Of a stretch of DNA of 64,000 bases, positions 10,901 through 20,822 are shown in pieces. Origin of the DNA: Amoebophrya sp. A120 (lineage: Eukaryota; Sar; Dinophyceae; Syndiniales; Amoebophryaceae); NCBI GenBank assembly GCA_905178155.1, contig CAJINV010000019.1, positions 154,982-218,981 of the forward strand. The letters are read 5' to 3'. The notes beneath the pieces are model-generated. The model did not search any database, was not told where the DNA came from, and saw only the letters and a program-made list of their open reading frames with translations. Position 1 is the stretch's first letter, and every line of letters begins with the position of its first letter. The translations under genes were made by a program, and so were the position numbers.

Positions 10901-12450
10901 GCGTCCCGCGCTTCTGGGGCAAGCGCGGGCGAATGCGCGGCGGCCCCTTGCCAGTTAATGTCGACGGCCTCCAGTTCCACCGGGCCGTTTTACGCGCATC
11001 CGCCGCCGGCGAGCAGGACGAAAACGAGCGCGGCAAGGAAGTTGCCGAGCGGGTCCGAAATATTTCCACGATGCTGGAAGAAAACTGCGGAGCCGACGGC
11101 ATGCACCGCGCTGCCTTGGCCTGGCCAAAGTTGCTACTTGATGGGGGCGAAGACGTGCAGAAGATGGGCTCACGCAGGTACGCCGCCGGGAGTGTTCAAG
11201 GAATCTCGCAGGCCGGGCGCGGGGCCGGGTTCTACAGCATCACGCCGGGGCAAACATTCGGAGAGGTCGACATCAAGAAGAGCCACCTGCGGTGCCTCGT
11301 CGGTGTCTGTGACCGCATTTTCTTCGGTTCAGTGGTTGGGCCGCCGCCGCTTGCTGCGCTCCGCCGCTACCTGGCCAACCCGGAGGAGGTCCACGCGGAG
11401 GTGGAGGCCGACGCGGGCTTCCAGGTTTTGGGGATCAGCGCGAAGGAGCTCTTTCTGCAAATTCTGTACAAGGCCGGGAAGCGCAACACGGAGATGCAAA
11501 AAATCTCCGCGAGGTCGGTCCTCCTCTTTGCAAGGGATGTGGCGACTTGCGTGGAAATTTTGCGGCAGGCGCATCCGCCTCTCGTCGCCTTTTTCGAAAA
11601 ACGGGCAAGGGAGGAGAAGAGAGGCCCGCAGGACAAGTTCTTTCGCGATCCGCTTCCATCGTTGCTGTCGTATTTGATGAACGACGAAGAAAATGCGATC
11701 TGTTCCTCGATCGAAAACAAAATCCGCGACCTTGGCCGCGAAGGGGTCGAGACTTTTCCAATTTACGACGGCGTCTTCTGCAATCTCGACCTCCTCCCGG
11801 CGGATTTTCTTTCCAATTGCGTGGAGCAGATTGCCATCGAAATGGGGTACGAAGTCGGCCTGAAGCTCAAGCCCCTGGCACCTGCCGGCTGGATGGTTTC
11901 GCCGTTGCACCGCCTCCCCGCTCTCCGCGCGGTGCAGCTGAAGGGGCCCGGTGGAAATAACGCAAGCGGCCCAGCTCCGGCGCACCCGCTTGGCTGTTTG
12001 TTGCACCAGGTCGGCCTGGACCACATGCAGTTGCCCTCTGGAGGACCGGGCGCGACCGCCAACGAGCTTGCGGGCTCGTTTGGCTTGCACCTGAAGCACG
12101 TGGCCTCTGGGTTGCAGCTTCCGGAAGAGGGAGCAGCGCGGCACTTCGTCCTCCAGGAGATGGCGGTCAGTGTTTCCGGCCCGGGCGAAGTTCCGGCCCC
12201 CACCGCCGTCTGGGAGGGAGAAACCGCGCGCCGCTGGTGGATCGTGGACTTTATTGGTGACGAAAACGCGGCAACTGTTTTCTTCTCGGAGGGTTCGGCG
12301 GAGGTTGGCGGCGCAGGCCTCGAGGCCCTTCGTGGTTTTCTCCGTGGAAATGGCGCGCTCATCGTCTTCCAGCAGGTCCGCCCGGGCGCGGCGCAGCAAG
12401 ACCCGGAAGAATTGCCTGAAGGAGAAGTTTATAGAATTACAGCGCATTGA
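7971..12450 (+). CDS. SF3-type helicase protein with possible polymerase-A-like C-terminal region
   Basis: Four exons join in phase by GT-AG introns (7971-8084, 8207-8275, 8390-9298, 9517-12450), giving about 1,340 residues. The first ~130 are Pro/Ala/Ser-rich and probably disordered. At about residue 505, YNASGFGKTTW is a P-loop. It is followed at SF3 spacing by VTVTPEVSK (Walker-B-like, acidic) and NNLYIKTV...KVEARMLYSDP, which matches the SF3 pattern N-x-x-x-I-K...A-R-x-L-Y. About 430 residues later come FGEVDIKKSHLRCL, NDEENAICSSIEN and FPIYDGVFC. These resemble motifs A and C of the family-A-like polymerases that accompany SF3 helicases in virus-like transposons, but that match is from memory and weak. 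The 2.9-kb last exon has no intron. Likely role: replication protein of a DNA mobile element or virus-like insertion. A primase-type protein is an alternative. Confidence 0.65.
9327..9488. mobile_element. Diverged family A introner nested in a GT-AG intron
   Basis: The left end TATCAAGTGCAAAAGTGTCT and right end CACGCCTTTGCGTTCGATA are imperfect family A terminal repeats. A CTGTCATGCTAAATCTGAA module, also found in other copies, is inside. It lies wholly within the canonical intron 9299-9516. Flanks GAAGC and GTAAG do not match as target duplications. This is either an old copy whose splicing has moved to nearby GT-AG sites or an insertion into an existing intron. Confidence 0.65.
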
Positions 12451-13354
12451 TCTAGGTATGAAGCAGGAGTCCCCTGCGCATATTGGTGCACTCAGACTCG
12501 GAAACTGTTTACGTCGTGTTTACATTACAGGCCAACCTTTCTTATCTTAACCCACACTCGGAAGTTGTTTACCTCATTTTTTCAAACTTACGCAGCCACG
12601 CGCGGAATAGGCTCGCGCGTGGCCTGTCCTTTCTATAAAAACGCAGAGAGTTTGTATCGAGCTAGCGGCTATGATCGTCAGCATCAATCTGACCAAGAGC
12701 ACGCAGACTAACTATGGTCGTCAGCATCTATTCAAGAACCAAGGTCGAAAATAATAAGAGAAGCGATACCATTGCGAGAAGGAATATGCCAAGGGATGGG
12801 CGGCACATGTCTCGGAAGAAAGCACCGCGCGAGCCCGCGTTCCAGGTGCCCGCGAAAAAAGCCGGCGCGGAGAGAGGTGTTCTGTCTCCGACTATGTATA
12901 GGCATCAGCCTGGCGGAAATCGCGGCGAGATCTGCTCTGAGGCAAGGAACTGCAATAGCCCGCGCGCCGTAAATAAAAAGCCAGCGCGATGAAAGTCGGG
13001 AGATCAGAAAATAGCAAAAACAAAAGCGATCCCCAATATATTAAGTTCCTCCGTCGCTGAGTTTCGCTGTGCTTAGAAAATGAAGCAAGGAAAGAAGGGC
13101 CATGAGCATGATCAAAGAGGTTGGCTTTGCTGAGAAAATCACTCAAACCCATAACACAGGGACGAGCTTCATCAAGATTGGGACGCTTTTTAATGAGAAA
13201 GAACCTTCGCGATTGCTAGGCCCGCTCTTACCCCCGTAGTTTGTTTAGTTAGAAAGAATTTTCGCGACTCTCTTTCCTGTCTTCTCTGTGCAATTTATAC
13301 ACATTGTCTAGATTTCTGCGCGCACACTCTCCCGCCTTCGCTGAACTAACAACA
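12451..13354. other. Gap without recognised gene
   Basis: About 900 bp between the helicase gene and the transposase gene. The most open frame (12714-12992, plus) is Lys/Arg-rich and matches nothing I know. A near-repeat CTCGGAAACTGTTTAC / CTCGGAAGTTGTTTAC lies at about 12495 and 12552. A TATAAAA word at about 12635 could be promoter-like. I see no firm gene. Confidence 0.4.
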
Positions 13355-15900
13355 ATGAAGCGCGCGAATGTTGCCCAGCAAAACGCCAACCGGAGGGCGG
13401 CTGCTGGGGACCGGCTGCCGGCCCTGAACTTCAGCCCGACCGGGAAGAAGCAGCGGAAGGACTTCCCCTACAAGCAAATCACGCGCGAGGCCATTAAGGA
13501 CAAGGTAAGTCGTTGTAAGTAGCCCGCCTTGCTGCCGTTGGCCGTTTTTTCCATTCCTCTGCTGCTTTGGGTTTGCGATCTTTGTCGATCTCTTATGGAA
13601 CGAGATAAAACCACTCAAACAGCTCTGGTTTCGGGAAACCACACGCAAGAGGACCAAGGAGGCCCACGCCTGCAGTCTGTGCGGCATCGTCACCGACGAG
13701 AAAAAGTACGTCGTGCACAACAAGCAGACCCACGAACACCTTTTCAACTCCTGGAGGTGCCACGGTAACTGCCCGGCGCCCTACAAGGGGGACATGCAGA
13801 AGCTCTTCGGCTGCAAAGATTACAAGAGAGAGGAGGACATCTTTTGCTATGCCGCGCCGCTCGAGGGATCGGAGAAGCACGCCTACAGTATTGCGCTAGC
13901 CTGATGCGTGTTCCTATCTTTTTTCCTAGCAAGCTGCCGCGCCTGTTTAGTTTTTCAACCCGCTAGCGGAAATCTTCAAAACAACGAAAAACCCCCGGCA
14001 TCAGGTAAGTCCGGGTATGTCCATGTGACCGCCGCGCAGCTGAAACTGCGACAGCCCAAGCTCCGCGCTGACAAGTCTCTCAAGCTCGACGAGATCACGC
14101 GCCGGGAGGCGAGCGACCTGGTGAAGATGTTTTTCAGCAAGGCCCAGACCAAGCCGGACACCGTCCTGAAGTGCCCGAGCTGTGGCAAGGTGAGGCAGAT
14201 CAGGGAGGTCAGTAGCGCGGGCGCCTCGTTGCACTGCAGCAGCTGTGGCACGGCCGAGGCGTTCAATCTGTTCTCTCCACCTGGCCCGGCTGGCGGCGCG
14301 CAGCGGAGCACGCTGTCAGTGGTGGACATGATCCGGGTCGTTCGAAGCTTCGCGTATGGGGACACGGTGGATCGTGCCTGCAAGGACCTGAGTATATATA
14401 CCCACCCTGTTTTTTTTGGCCCTGGAGCCTTGCTTTTTGTGCGGCCGGGGGTCGCCTGGTCTTGCGGTTGTTTCGAGAAAAAGCGACGAGATTCGGCGCC
14501 TTAGCGAATTCAATCGTCCTCAAAATTTTTCAGATGTCGGGCACGCCACCCTCAAGGAGTACTGGAGCAAGCTCGTCAAGGCGGCCGCGGCCATGTACCT
14601 GCAGGGCATGGCGGGCGTGCGGTTTCCCGGGCGCGTGTGTTTGGAAGCGGATGAGGCGGCCTTCGGGTGCGTTACGAAGTTGGTCGCCGCTTCGCCGAGC
14701 AAAATGGGCAAGGCCAAGGCCGCAGCAGGCGCCGCCGGGGCCGCGAAGGCTAAAAGCGCCGCGGTGGAGCAGGAGATGGAAAAGGAGTACACGTCGCGGA
14801 TAATTCTCGGCACAATGCAGCGGGGCCGCCCCCTATGACAGCGAGACTTCGCGCCGCAGTCACATCCGAGGCATTTTGTGCGGTGTTCTCCCTTGCAAAA
14901 TGTGTCCGGTGTGACTGTGGCGCGCAGTTTTCCCTTCACACCCTGAGACGCTGCTCTTGTTCGACCTCGGCCACCAGCCGACGCGGCAGCACAGGCGATT
15001 CCGGCCGGTATGTTCTTTGGTTGCTTTTCCTAAGTATGTTGGTGCGCAGGTTCCTTTGCTTTCCGGGGTGCCTATTGGGTGCGGTTTTCCGTCACCTCTT
15101 TCATCGGCAGGCATTGTCGCAATTTTCCCCAACAGGTTCAGCAGAAGATCTGGCGGTGGATTTGGAAGAAGAAAATCGAGCCGAAGCTGGAAGGGTTGCA
15201 CCACGAGGACGGGCACATCTTCCTTGCCACAGATTCCGCAAAGTGCTACGAGATAGCGGCGCCATATACTGTATAGCTTTTCGCGTTTTTTTGTCTGTGT
15301 GTTCACCTTCCTCATTTGTAGCCTGCCGCCCATCTTCCAGGCGTCGGCCTTTCTACTTACCCAACCAACTAAAACCCCGCAGCACCTCCAAGTCAATCAC
15401 CAGAAGAAGGAATACTGGAAAAAGTTGCGGGACGCCGATGAGATCCCGCACTTCGGCAACAACTGGATGGAGTGCGTGTGGAAGCACATTCGTCGCCACA
15501 TCAAGGTACCCGCGGGGCGTACAGCCTTCGCTCTTTTCGCTTTTTGCCTCTTTCCATCTATGCCGTGTATGTTGGCGATCCCGTTGCCCGGCGCGGTCGC
15601 TGTTTCTTTCGACGTAAATTGACCACCCCCAAAATACAGGCGCGCTTCTCCGGCTTGACGCGTTCCCTCCTCTTGGAGAAGCCGGATTACGTTTACATGG
15701 GAGCGTATTTCTGGCGGAACGTTCTGGAGGTGGATGAAGTCGTCAAGGAGTTCATCGCGCAGCTCCTGCGGCCCAGCGCCGACACCTCCTGCGCGATCCA
15801 GGTCCCGCCGGACGGCTATGGGCCGGGGGACGAGGTTTCCTCTGACGATGACGACGCGGCCATTGTCGACGACGACTCCGATACCGATGAGGACAATTGA
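13355..15900 (+). CDS. Merlin/IS1595-like DDE transposase, multi-exon
   Basis: The start is ATG at 13355 (MKRANVAQQ). GT-AG introns with consistent phase are 13505-13622, 14392-14533, 15008-15135, 15271-15382 and 15506-15639. An intron from 13888 ends at 13929 or 13950, and the join near 14838-14945 is unresolved. The N-terminal half has two Cys clusters: CSLCGIV with later C-H-x3-C, and CPSCGKV with CSSCG, a zinc ribbon as in IS1595-type enzymes. The catalytic core shows the first Asp in LEADEAAFG followed by RGRP, the second Asp in LATDSAKCY, then VNHQKKEYW and GNNWMECVWKHIRRHI carrying the catalytic Glu. The protein ends in an acidic Asp-rich tail (DDDDAAIVDDDSDTDEDN). Merlin elements move by cut-and-paste. 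No flanking terminal repeats were found, and the many introns suggest an old or domesticated copy. Confidence 0.75.
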
Positions 15901-16312
15901 GCCGCTCGGGCGGGCCTAGAGAGGTCGCGAGCGTGTGCCCCTCCTCCGCCGCAGCGGCAGCCATCCCGGTCGCCTATCCATCGCTGTGAGGAGTCGAAGC
16001 TTGTAGAGAATTCGCTAACTTTTCTGCTCTCATCGTTGTGGTGTGGGCTTTTCATCTATTTTCGCGCGCCCTCGTTTCGGAGATTTTCACTTATTGTCTA
16101 CGTTCGTCATTGCTGCCGTTCTCGCATCTCTTCGCTCATTATGTATTCGAGAAACTAGCCGCCATCTCTTGCGATGTTGCTTCTGCGTCGTGTTCCCCCT
16201 ATGGGTGGACCTTGTTCGAGGTATACTAACTGACCAAACAGCGGAAGCGCTTCTGCTTACGCCTGTCGTATTGATGCCAAAAGCGGAAAAGCTAAGGCAG
16301 GGCCTCCCTGCG

Positions 16313-16735
16313 GCTTTTCGCGTTTCGCAACTCTGGCGGTGTTCGTAGCTTTCGCGAAAGAAAGACGGCAAGGAGCCCGATGGCGTACCTCGGTCGCTGT
16401 TTCTCTGTCGCTTTTCGCGTTTCGTGTTTCGCAGTACTGGCGGCGTTTTCGGCTTTCATAGTACACGGAAACCAATGAGCCTAGTGGCGTACCTCGGTCG
16501 TTGTTTCTCTGTCGTTTTTCGCGTTTCGTGTTTCGCAGCACTGGCGGCGTTTCCGCCTTTTTTAGTATAACAAAAGCAATGAGCCTAGTGGCGTACCACC
16601 GTGAAAGTTCCCGGTCGCTTTTCGCGTTTCGCATTTCGGGAGCCGCCTCCCCCTTCTCTTTGCTTACTATATTAATTATTTAAGGAATAGGCTTTGTATT
16701 TCTTTCGCTTTTCGTGTTTCGCAATTCAAGCAAGG
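16313..16735. repeat. Imperfect ~100-bp tandem repeat, 3-4 units
   Basis: The phrase CTTTTCGCGTTTCG recurs at about 16313, 16411, 16514 and 16618, with a partial unit at about 16705. Each is followed by a (G/A)C(A/T)CTGGCGG-like segment and, in the middle units, by GAGCC(T/C)...GGCGTACC. Spacing is 98-104 bp. The array lies between the convergent gene runs and codes for nothing recognisable. Confidence 0.8.
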
Positions 16736-16765
16736 AGGCCAGCTACTCTCACACTTTACACAACA

Positions 16766-16791
16766 CACCCACACACACACACACACACACC
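16766..16791. repeat. CA dinucleotide microsatellite
   Basis: An uninterrupted run of AC/CA dinucleotides of about 22 bp, preceded by CACACCC. It lies just right of the ~100-bp tandem array in the convergent intergenic region. Confidence 0.95.
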
Positions 16792-17060
16792 AAAAACGCC
16801 CCTCATGCTATCGCTTTCTTCTATTTTCTGTGTTCCGAAGGGATCCGCGTTCTCACCAAATCACGATAGTAATCCAAGCCGTTGCACTTGTTGCAGGTAA
16901 AAAAAAGGTAGGTGTTTCGCCTTTAATTCTGCTTATTTGGCCGCGTGCCAACAACAACAACATCGTGATGATGCTTTAGTACGGTTCATCAAAAAAGCTA
17001 GTTTTGAAGGTATGACAAGAATGTTGATGACACGTATGGTGCCCGTGGGCATGCAGATGC

Positions 17061-19834
17061 TCATGCAAATCGACATCGAAATCTAGATTTGGTGGCATTC
17101 GGTTCCATCCGTACTTCCAAAAATTCCAGTTGCTCCTTCGGGTCCAATTCCTGAACGGAGATTATTGTGTCGTGGTAATCCCACACCCCCGGAAACTTAT
17201 GGTCCTGTTCGTCAGGCGTAAACAGGAGGGAATTCTGTGGAGGTGGAGGACGGCCGTCATAATCCTGGCCAAAGTAGCGTCCTCTGGAAAAACTACGTCC
17301 CCGGGACCCCACAGTCAAGACTATGAATTGCAAAAGCATCGCACTCGTATAAATGCATTACAAATGTCTCAGCATGAGAAAATTTGTAATGCTGATCTAA
17401 ATCAAGAAAAAGATTTGTGATGCATGATTGCAATACGAGTACGATACAGTTGCACAGGATAAAGACGCGAGCTCTGCTACAGATAGTATGCATAGCTACA
17501 TAGCTCAAGAAGTTTTTCTCCGTCCACGTCGTAGGCGGGGACGTGCACGACAAACGCCTTCCTACGGGAGTCGCGTAGATATAGTTTGTGTTGACTACTC
17601 ACTTAAAGATGAAGGAGTGAAGATCGAAAAACACGGTATGCTTGGATGCGCTTGAGAGCGCGCTCATCGATCATTAATTCAATACTGTTATGCAAGTATT
17701 GCAGCGTCTGCGTCAGCGTCACAACTCTTACTTTTATCTTGCCGCCTCCAAACCGGGCATGTATTTAAACTATTCGCAGTATCGCGTCGATAATGGGAAT
17801 GGGTCAGGGACGGACTGTTCACACAGGATAGCATGTCGCTCACAACTATCCTGAGAAAAAGCGTACGTACCCCCTCGTGGTCCTATGCTATGGTCCAAAG
17901 TACACAAATGAAGCAACGCTTGGGAGAAGTCATGCATGACAGAGCCCGGCGCGGGCGGGCTCGCAGCAGGAGCAGCAGCTGCTGGTGACTAGCTAGTATT
18001 ATAACCCCGGCCGCATCACAAACTGATGAACACCCTTTGCTCATTAGAGCATGCAACCTTGTTCTGAACGAGCATCAAGAAAAATCCCTCTCACGCGAAG
18101 CCGCATTAAAAACTCTCCTCATGGTTGTCGTTGTACTTGTATCCCAGGCTACATGCATGACAAGTAAAAGTACGGAGAGGCGCCCACGTTTTTGAACAGG
18201 ATAGTCACCTTTTGCATCTCGGTCGGGAACGGACCCAAAAACGTGTCATCGTCAAAATTACCGCTTTATCCACTGCAACTGTGTCTGGGTCGGGATGATA
18301 ATAGTGGAGTTTGTCATGCCAATCGTACATGGCCCGCGAAAATGCCTGTGATGCATGCTCTAGCATCACCGCTCTAACGGAGCCGGAGGCTTGCTCGTGC
18401 CTATCCTTCATGAGAACTGCCCCCGCCTCGTCCGGGCGGTGGCAACAGTCTGAGTGCCTTTTGCTGCTCATGCAGGCCAGGTTTTCCCATGATCGAAAGT
18501 TAGTAAACACAAACGCCATGCTTTTCAGACCCAGACATATTTGCAATCCATACATTTTCTCCGGGAACGGGGATATCGAAGTTATCTGCTGAGACGAAGT
18601 CATCTGAAATAAACTTCTTCCGCCCTTCCCCTTCGCGTAGTTCTTTTTTTTCTTCCGTACCTTGCTGCTGCGCAACTTGCTGGTGACTTCGTCCCTGTTC
18701 TACTTTTTCTCGTTGTGCTTGTTCCTTTTTTCCACCTTCTCTCTCCAACAACGTAGAACTACTGCTCTCTTCCGCTGAGGCACGACGAAACTCGGCTTTT
18801 TTCTCGTTTTCCTGCGCCTTATAGCCTGCTCAGGTTTTACGATCTCAAACGCTACAATAGAATAATGGAAATCTGTGATGTTAGAAGTGCATTATCTACC
18901 CAACTCTCATAGGATTGCACATGACAAGCTCCGGCGTCCCAAACCGCACTACAATCCGGCAAAATTTGTATATGCAGAGAGTGGAATGCTGTCCGAGTCT
19001 GTCTTGCTCGTCATGCAATACGAAATCCAGATTCTATTGTAAACGTTTGAGATTGTAATGTATGCGCAGGTCATATTCCTGTGTTCGTTCTTCTAATGTG
19101 GTTTTCATCATCTCTTCGGCTTTTTCATTTTCCAGAAACGCCGAGCTACTCGTGCTGGACGGAGGCGAGAAATTTTGGTCTTGATGAAGAACTGCTGGCG
19201 CGTCCTGCTCGGCGGAGTCGTGTCAGGTCGCGGTCGTGCTGCTGCTCGAAGATGATCCTGTGATGCCAGCAGCCGCAGCTTCCGCTTTGTTTTGTCTCAC
19301 TTCTCCTGTCGGGCGCCGATCTGTTTCAGGCGGCACAGCCGCGAAGGAGGAATCCTCATCCACAGAAGATGCGGGGTCGGGGTCACCTGTACTAGCAGGC
19401 GATACAACTCGACCTGATACTTGCGAGCTAGATTCCGCTTTTTGAACTTTGTCCTTCTCGACCCGCAGCGCAAAGACCAGAAACGTGGTGGAGGGAGCCG
19501 GGGCAGGTTGGAAAATCCTGCTCGCGTTTGATGTGCTGGTGAGGTGCTGCACACTGGAGGGGGCGGACCGCAGTGTCTTGTACTCGGACATCAAAAGGTC
19601 CTCGATGTGGTTCTCCTTCAGTAGTTGTAGATGAAAAAATGATTCGAAAGCGGCCAGAAGGACTGCAGTGCAGGAGGCGAGCAAAAGAGCTAAATTCCAT
19701 TGTTGAAGACGAAAGTGCGGAGCAACGTGGCGCAGCACCCGCGGTCGTACCACGACGCAACAAGAAAAACTCCGCGGGGGACGGCCACGACGCCGGCGGT
19801 TGTACACGATCACGCTTTGGTCCTCACCCAACAT
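17061..19834 (-). CDS. Hypothetical protein with one predicted membrane segment (exon joins uncertain)
   Basis: I do not recognise this gene. Reading leftward, the first open block (19834-19223) starts with basic residues and has one strong membrane segment (LALLLASCTAVLLAAF), then a Ser/Pro/acidic linker, suggesting a type II membrane protein. The next block (about 18751-18552) is Lys/Glu-rich and ends in DNFDIPVPGENV. It continues across an introner at 18267-18551 as NFDDDTFLGPFPTEM. A short block near 17560 reads AYDVDGEKLLEL. The last exon begins across an introner at 17322-17461 and ends in RFRCRFA with a stop at 17061. The two introners and similar acidic composition argue for one minus-strand gene, but the 19.2-18.75 kb and 18.2-17.55 kb joins are not established and two genes are possible. 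Confidence 0.4.
17322..17461. mobile_element. Family B introner
   Basis: 140 bp. The ends are TATGAATTGCAAAAGCATCG and ...CGATACAGTTGCACAGGATA. The target duplication AAGAC is perfect (17317-17321 and 17462-17466). Confidence 0.9.
18267..18551. mobile_element. Family A introner, older copy
   Basis: 285 bp. The left end is TATCCACTGCAACTGTGTCT and the right end ACATATTTGCAATCCATA. Flanks CGCTT and CATTT match at only three of five positions, so the duplication has decayed. It separates ...PGENV from NFDDD in the membrane-protein gene. Confidence 0.8.
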
Positions 19835-20822
19835 CGTTTCTTCTTTATTCTTAGTAGTAGAACGCCAACTACGCGCGTCGGTGATCGAAGAAAAGTAGGA
19901 ACCGCCCGTCGGGGAACAAGAGCTGAAACGGGTTGTGGTCAGAGGAGCCGCCGATATAAAGATTACGAAGTGGAGGCCGCCGCGTTATCAGTCGTATCGC
20001 CCGTTACTGACAAGGTCGCACACAAAATTGTGTCGTTCTTGTATTAGTCCAGGGACTTCTACTAGTCCCGCACCACGGCGACGAGATGCAATCCGCTGCG
20101 GGAAGAGCGTAGGTGGCCGCACGATAAAAAATCGAAGTATAATTCCGCCAAAATGTTGACTCTATTTCAACACTCAAGTAGCGAACATAGCTCGTTAGGA
20201 TATTCATAGGGTATAGCGAATCAATCAAGTGTACTTAAAATAAGCGTGCTAGCCAAGACCAGATGGCTGGTTTGTGGCGGACTGGAAGGAACTTCTCCCA
20301 CACACTCTCAGATTGCTGACACTCAAAGTATCCATCTCCCTCCAGCACTTCTGTTGAATACAAGTGCGCCCAAGTATCGCCTCAAGAAGTAGAACCACAC
20401 AAAAACAGACGGGAAAACACGTGTTCTACCTGTTGTACAAGAAGACACCTCAAGCCATTATTAGTTTTTGTTTCCCTACCCCTCATCGCACTCCCTTGCA
20501 AGAACATCCCACTCGAAGGTGATAAAACTTGCCACAGGAACTACAGACATGGGAAATGACTGCAGCAGCACACCAGGAAGAGGAACCAAACAAGTTTTGC
20601 ATTTGATTTCATTTCTCTGGTCGTGCATAGTCTAATTATTGCGTCACCCTCAGAGGTTATCTTGATCTTACGATACATTAGCGAAACCCGGTTTGTTCAT
20701 GTAGTTCATTTGTTCTCAGAGTCACAACTGTCGTTAGATTTTCATCTTTCTAGAGAAGTTCATGTCCAGGCGTGCAAAGACACATCAATCCGTGTTTATT
20801 CATGATGAGGCCCGCACCTTGT
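19835..20822. other. Intergenic gap, no recognised gene
   Basis: About 1 kb between the putative start of the membrane-protein gene and the stop of the next minus-strand gene. Frames are short and broken on both strands. It probably carries the promoter of one gene and the 3' end of the other. No clear motif was seen. Confidence 0.5.

Noticed and set aside
9199-12447. Long minus-strand frames opposite the SF3 helicase gene (for example 9199-10077 and 11329-12447)
   Set aside because: They are antisense shadows of a GC-rich coding strand. The plus-strand frame has recognisable helicase motifs and phase-consistent introns.
12714-12992. 92-codon plus-strand frame between helicase and transposase genes
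   Set aside because: Lys/Arg-rich, no splice support, no recognisable content.
18121-18182. Small palindrome (GTACTTGT...ACAAGTAAAAGTAC) as another introner
   Set aside because: No TATC/GATA ends, no duplication and too short. Possibly a decayed fragment, but not supported.
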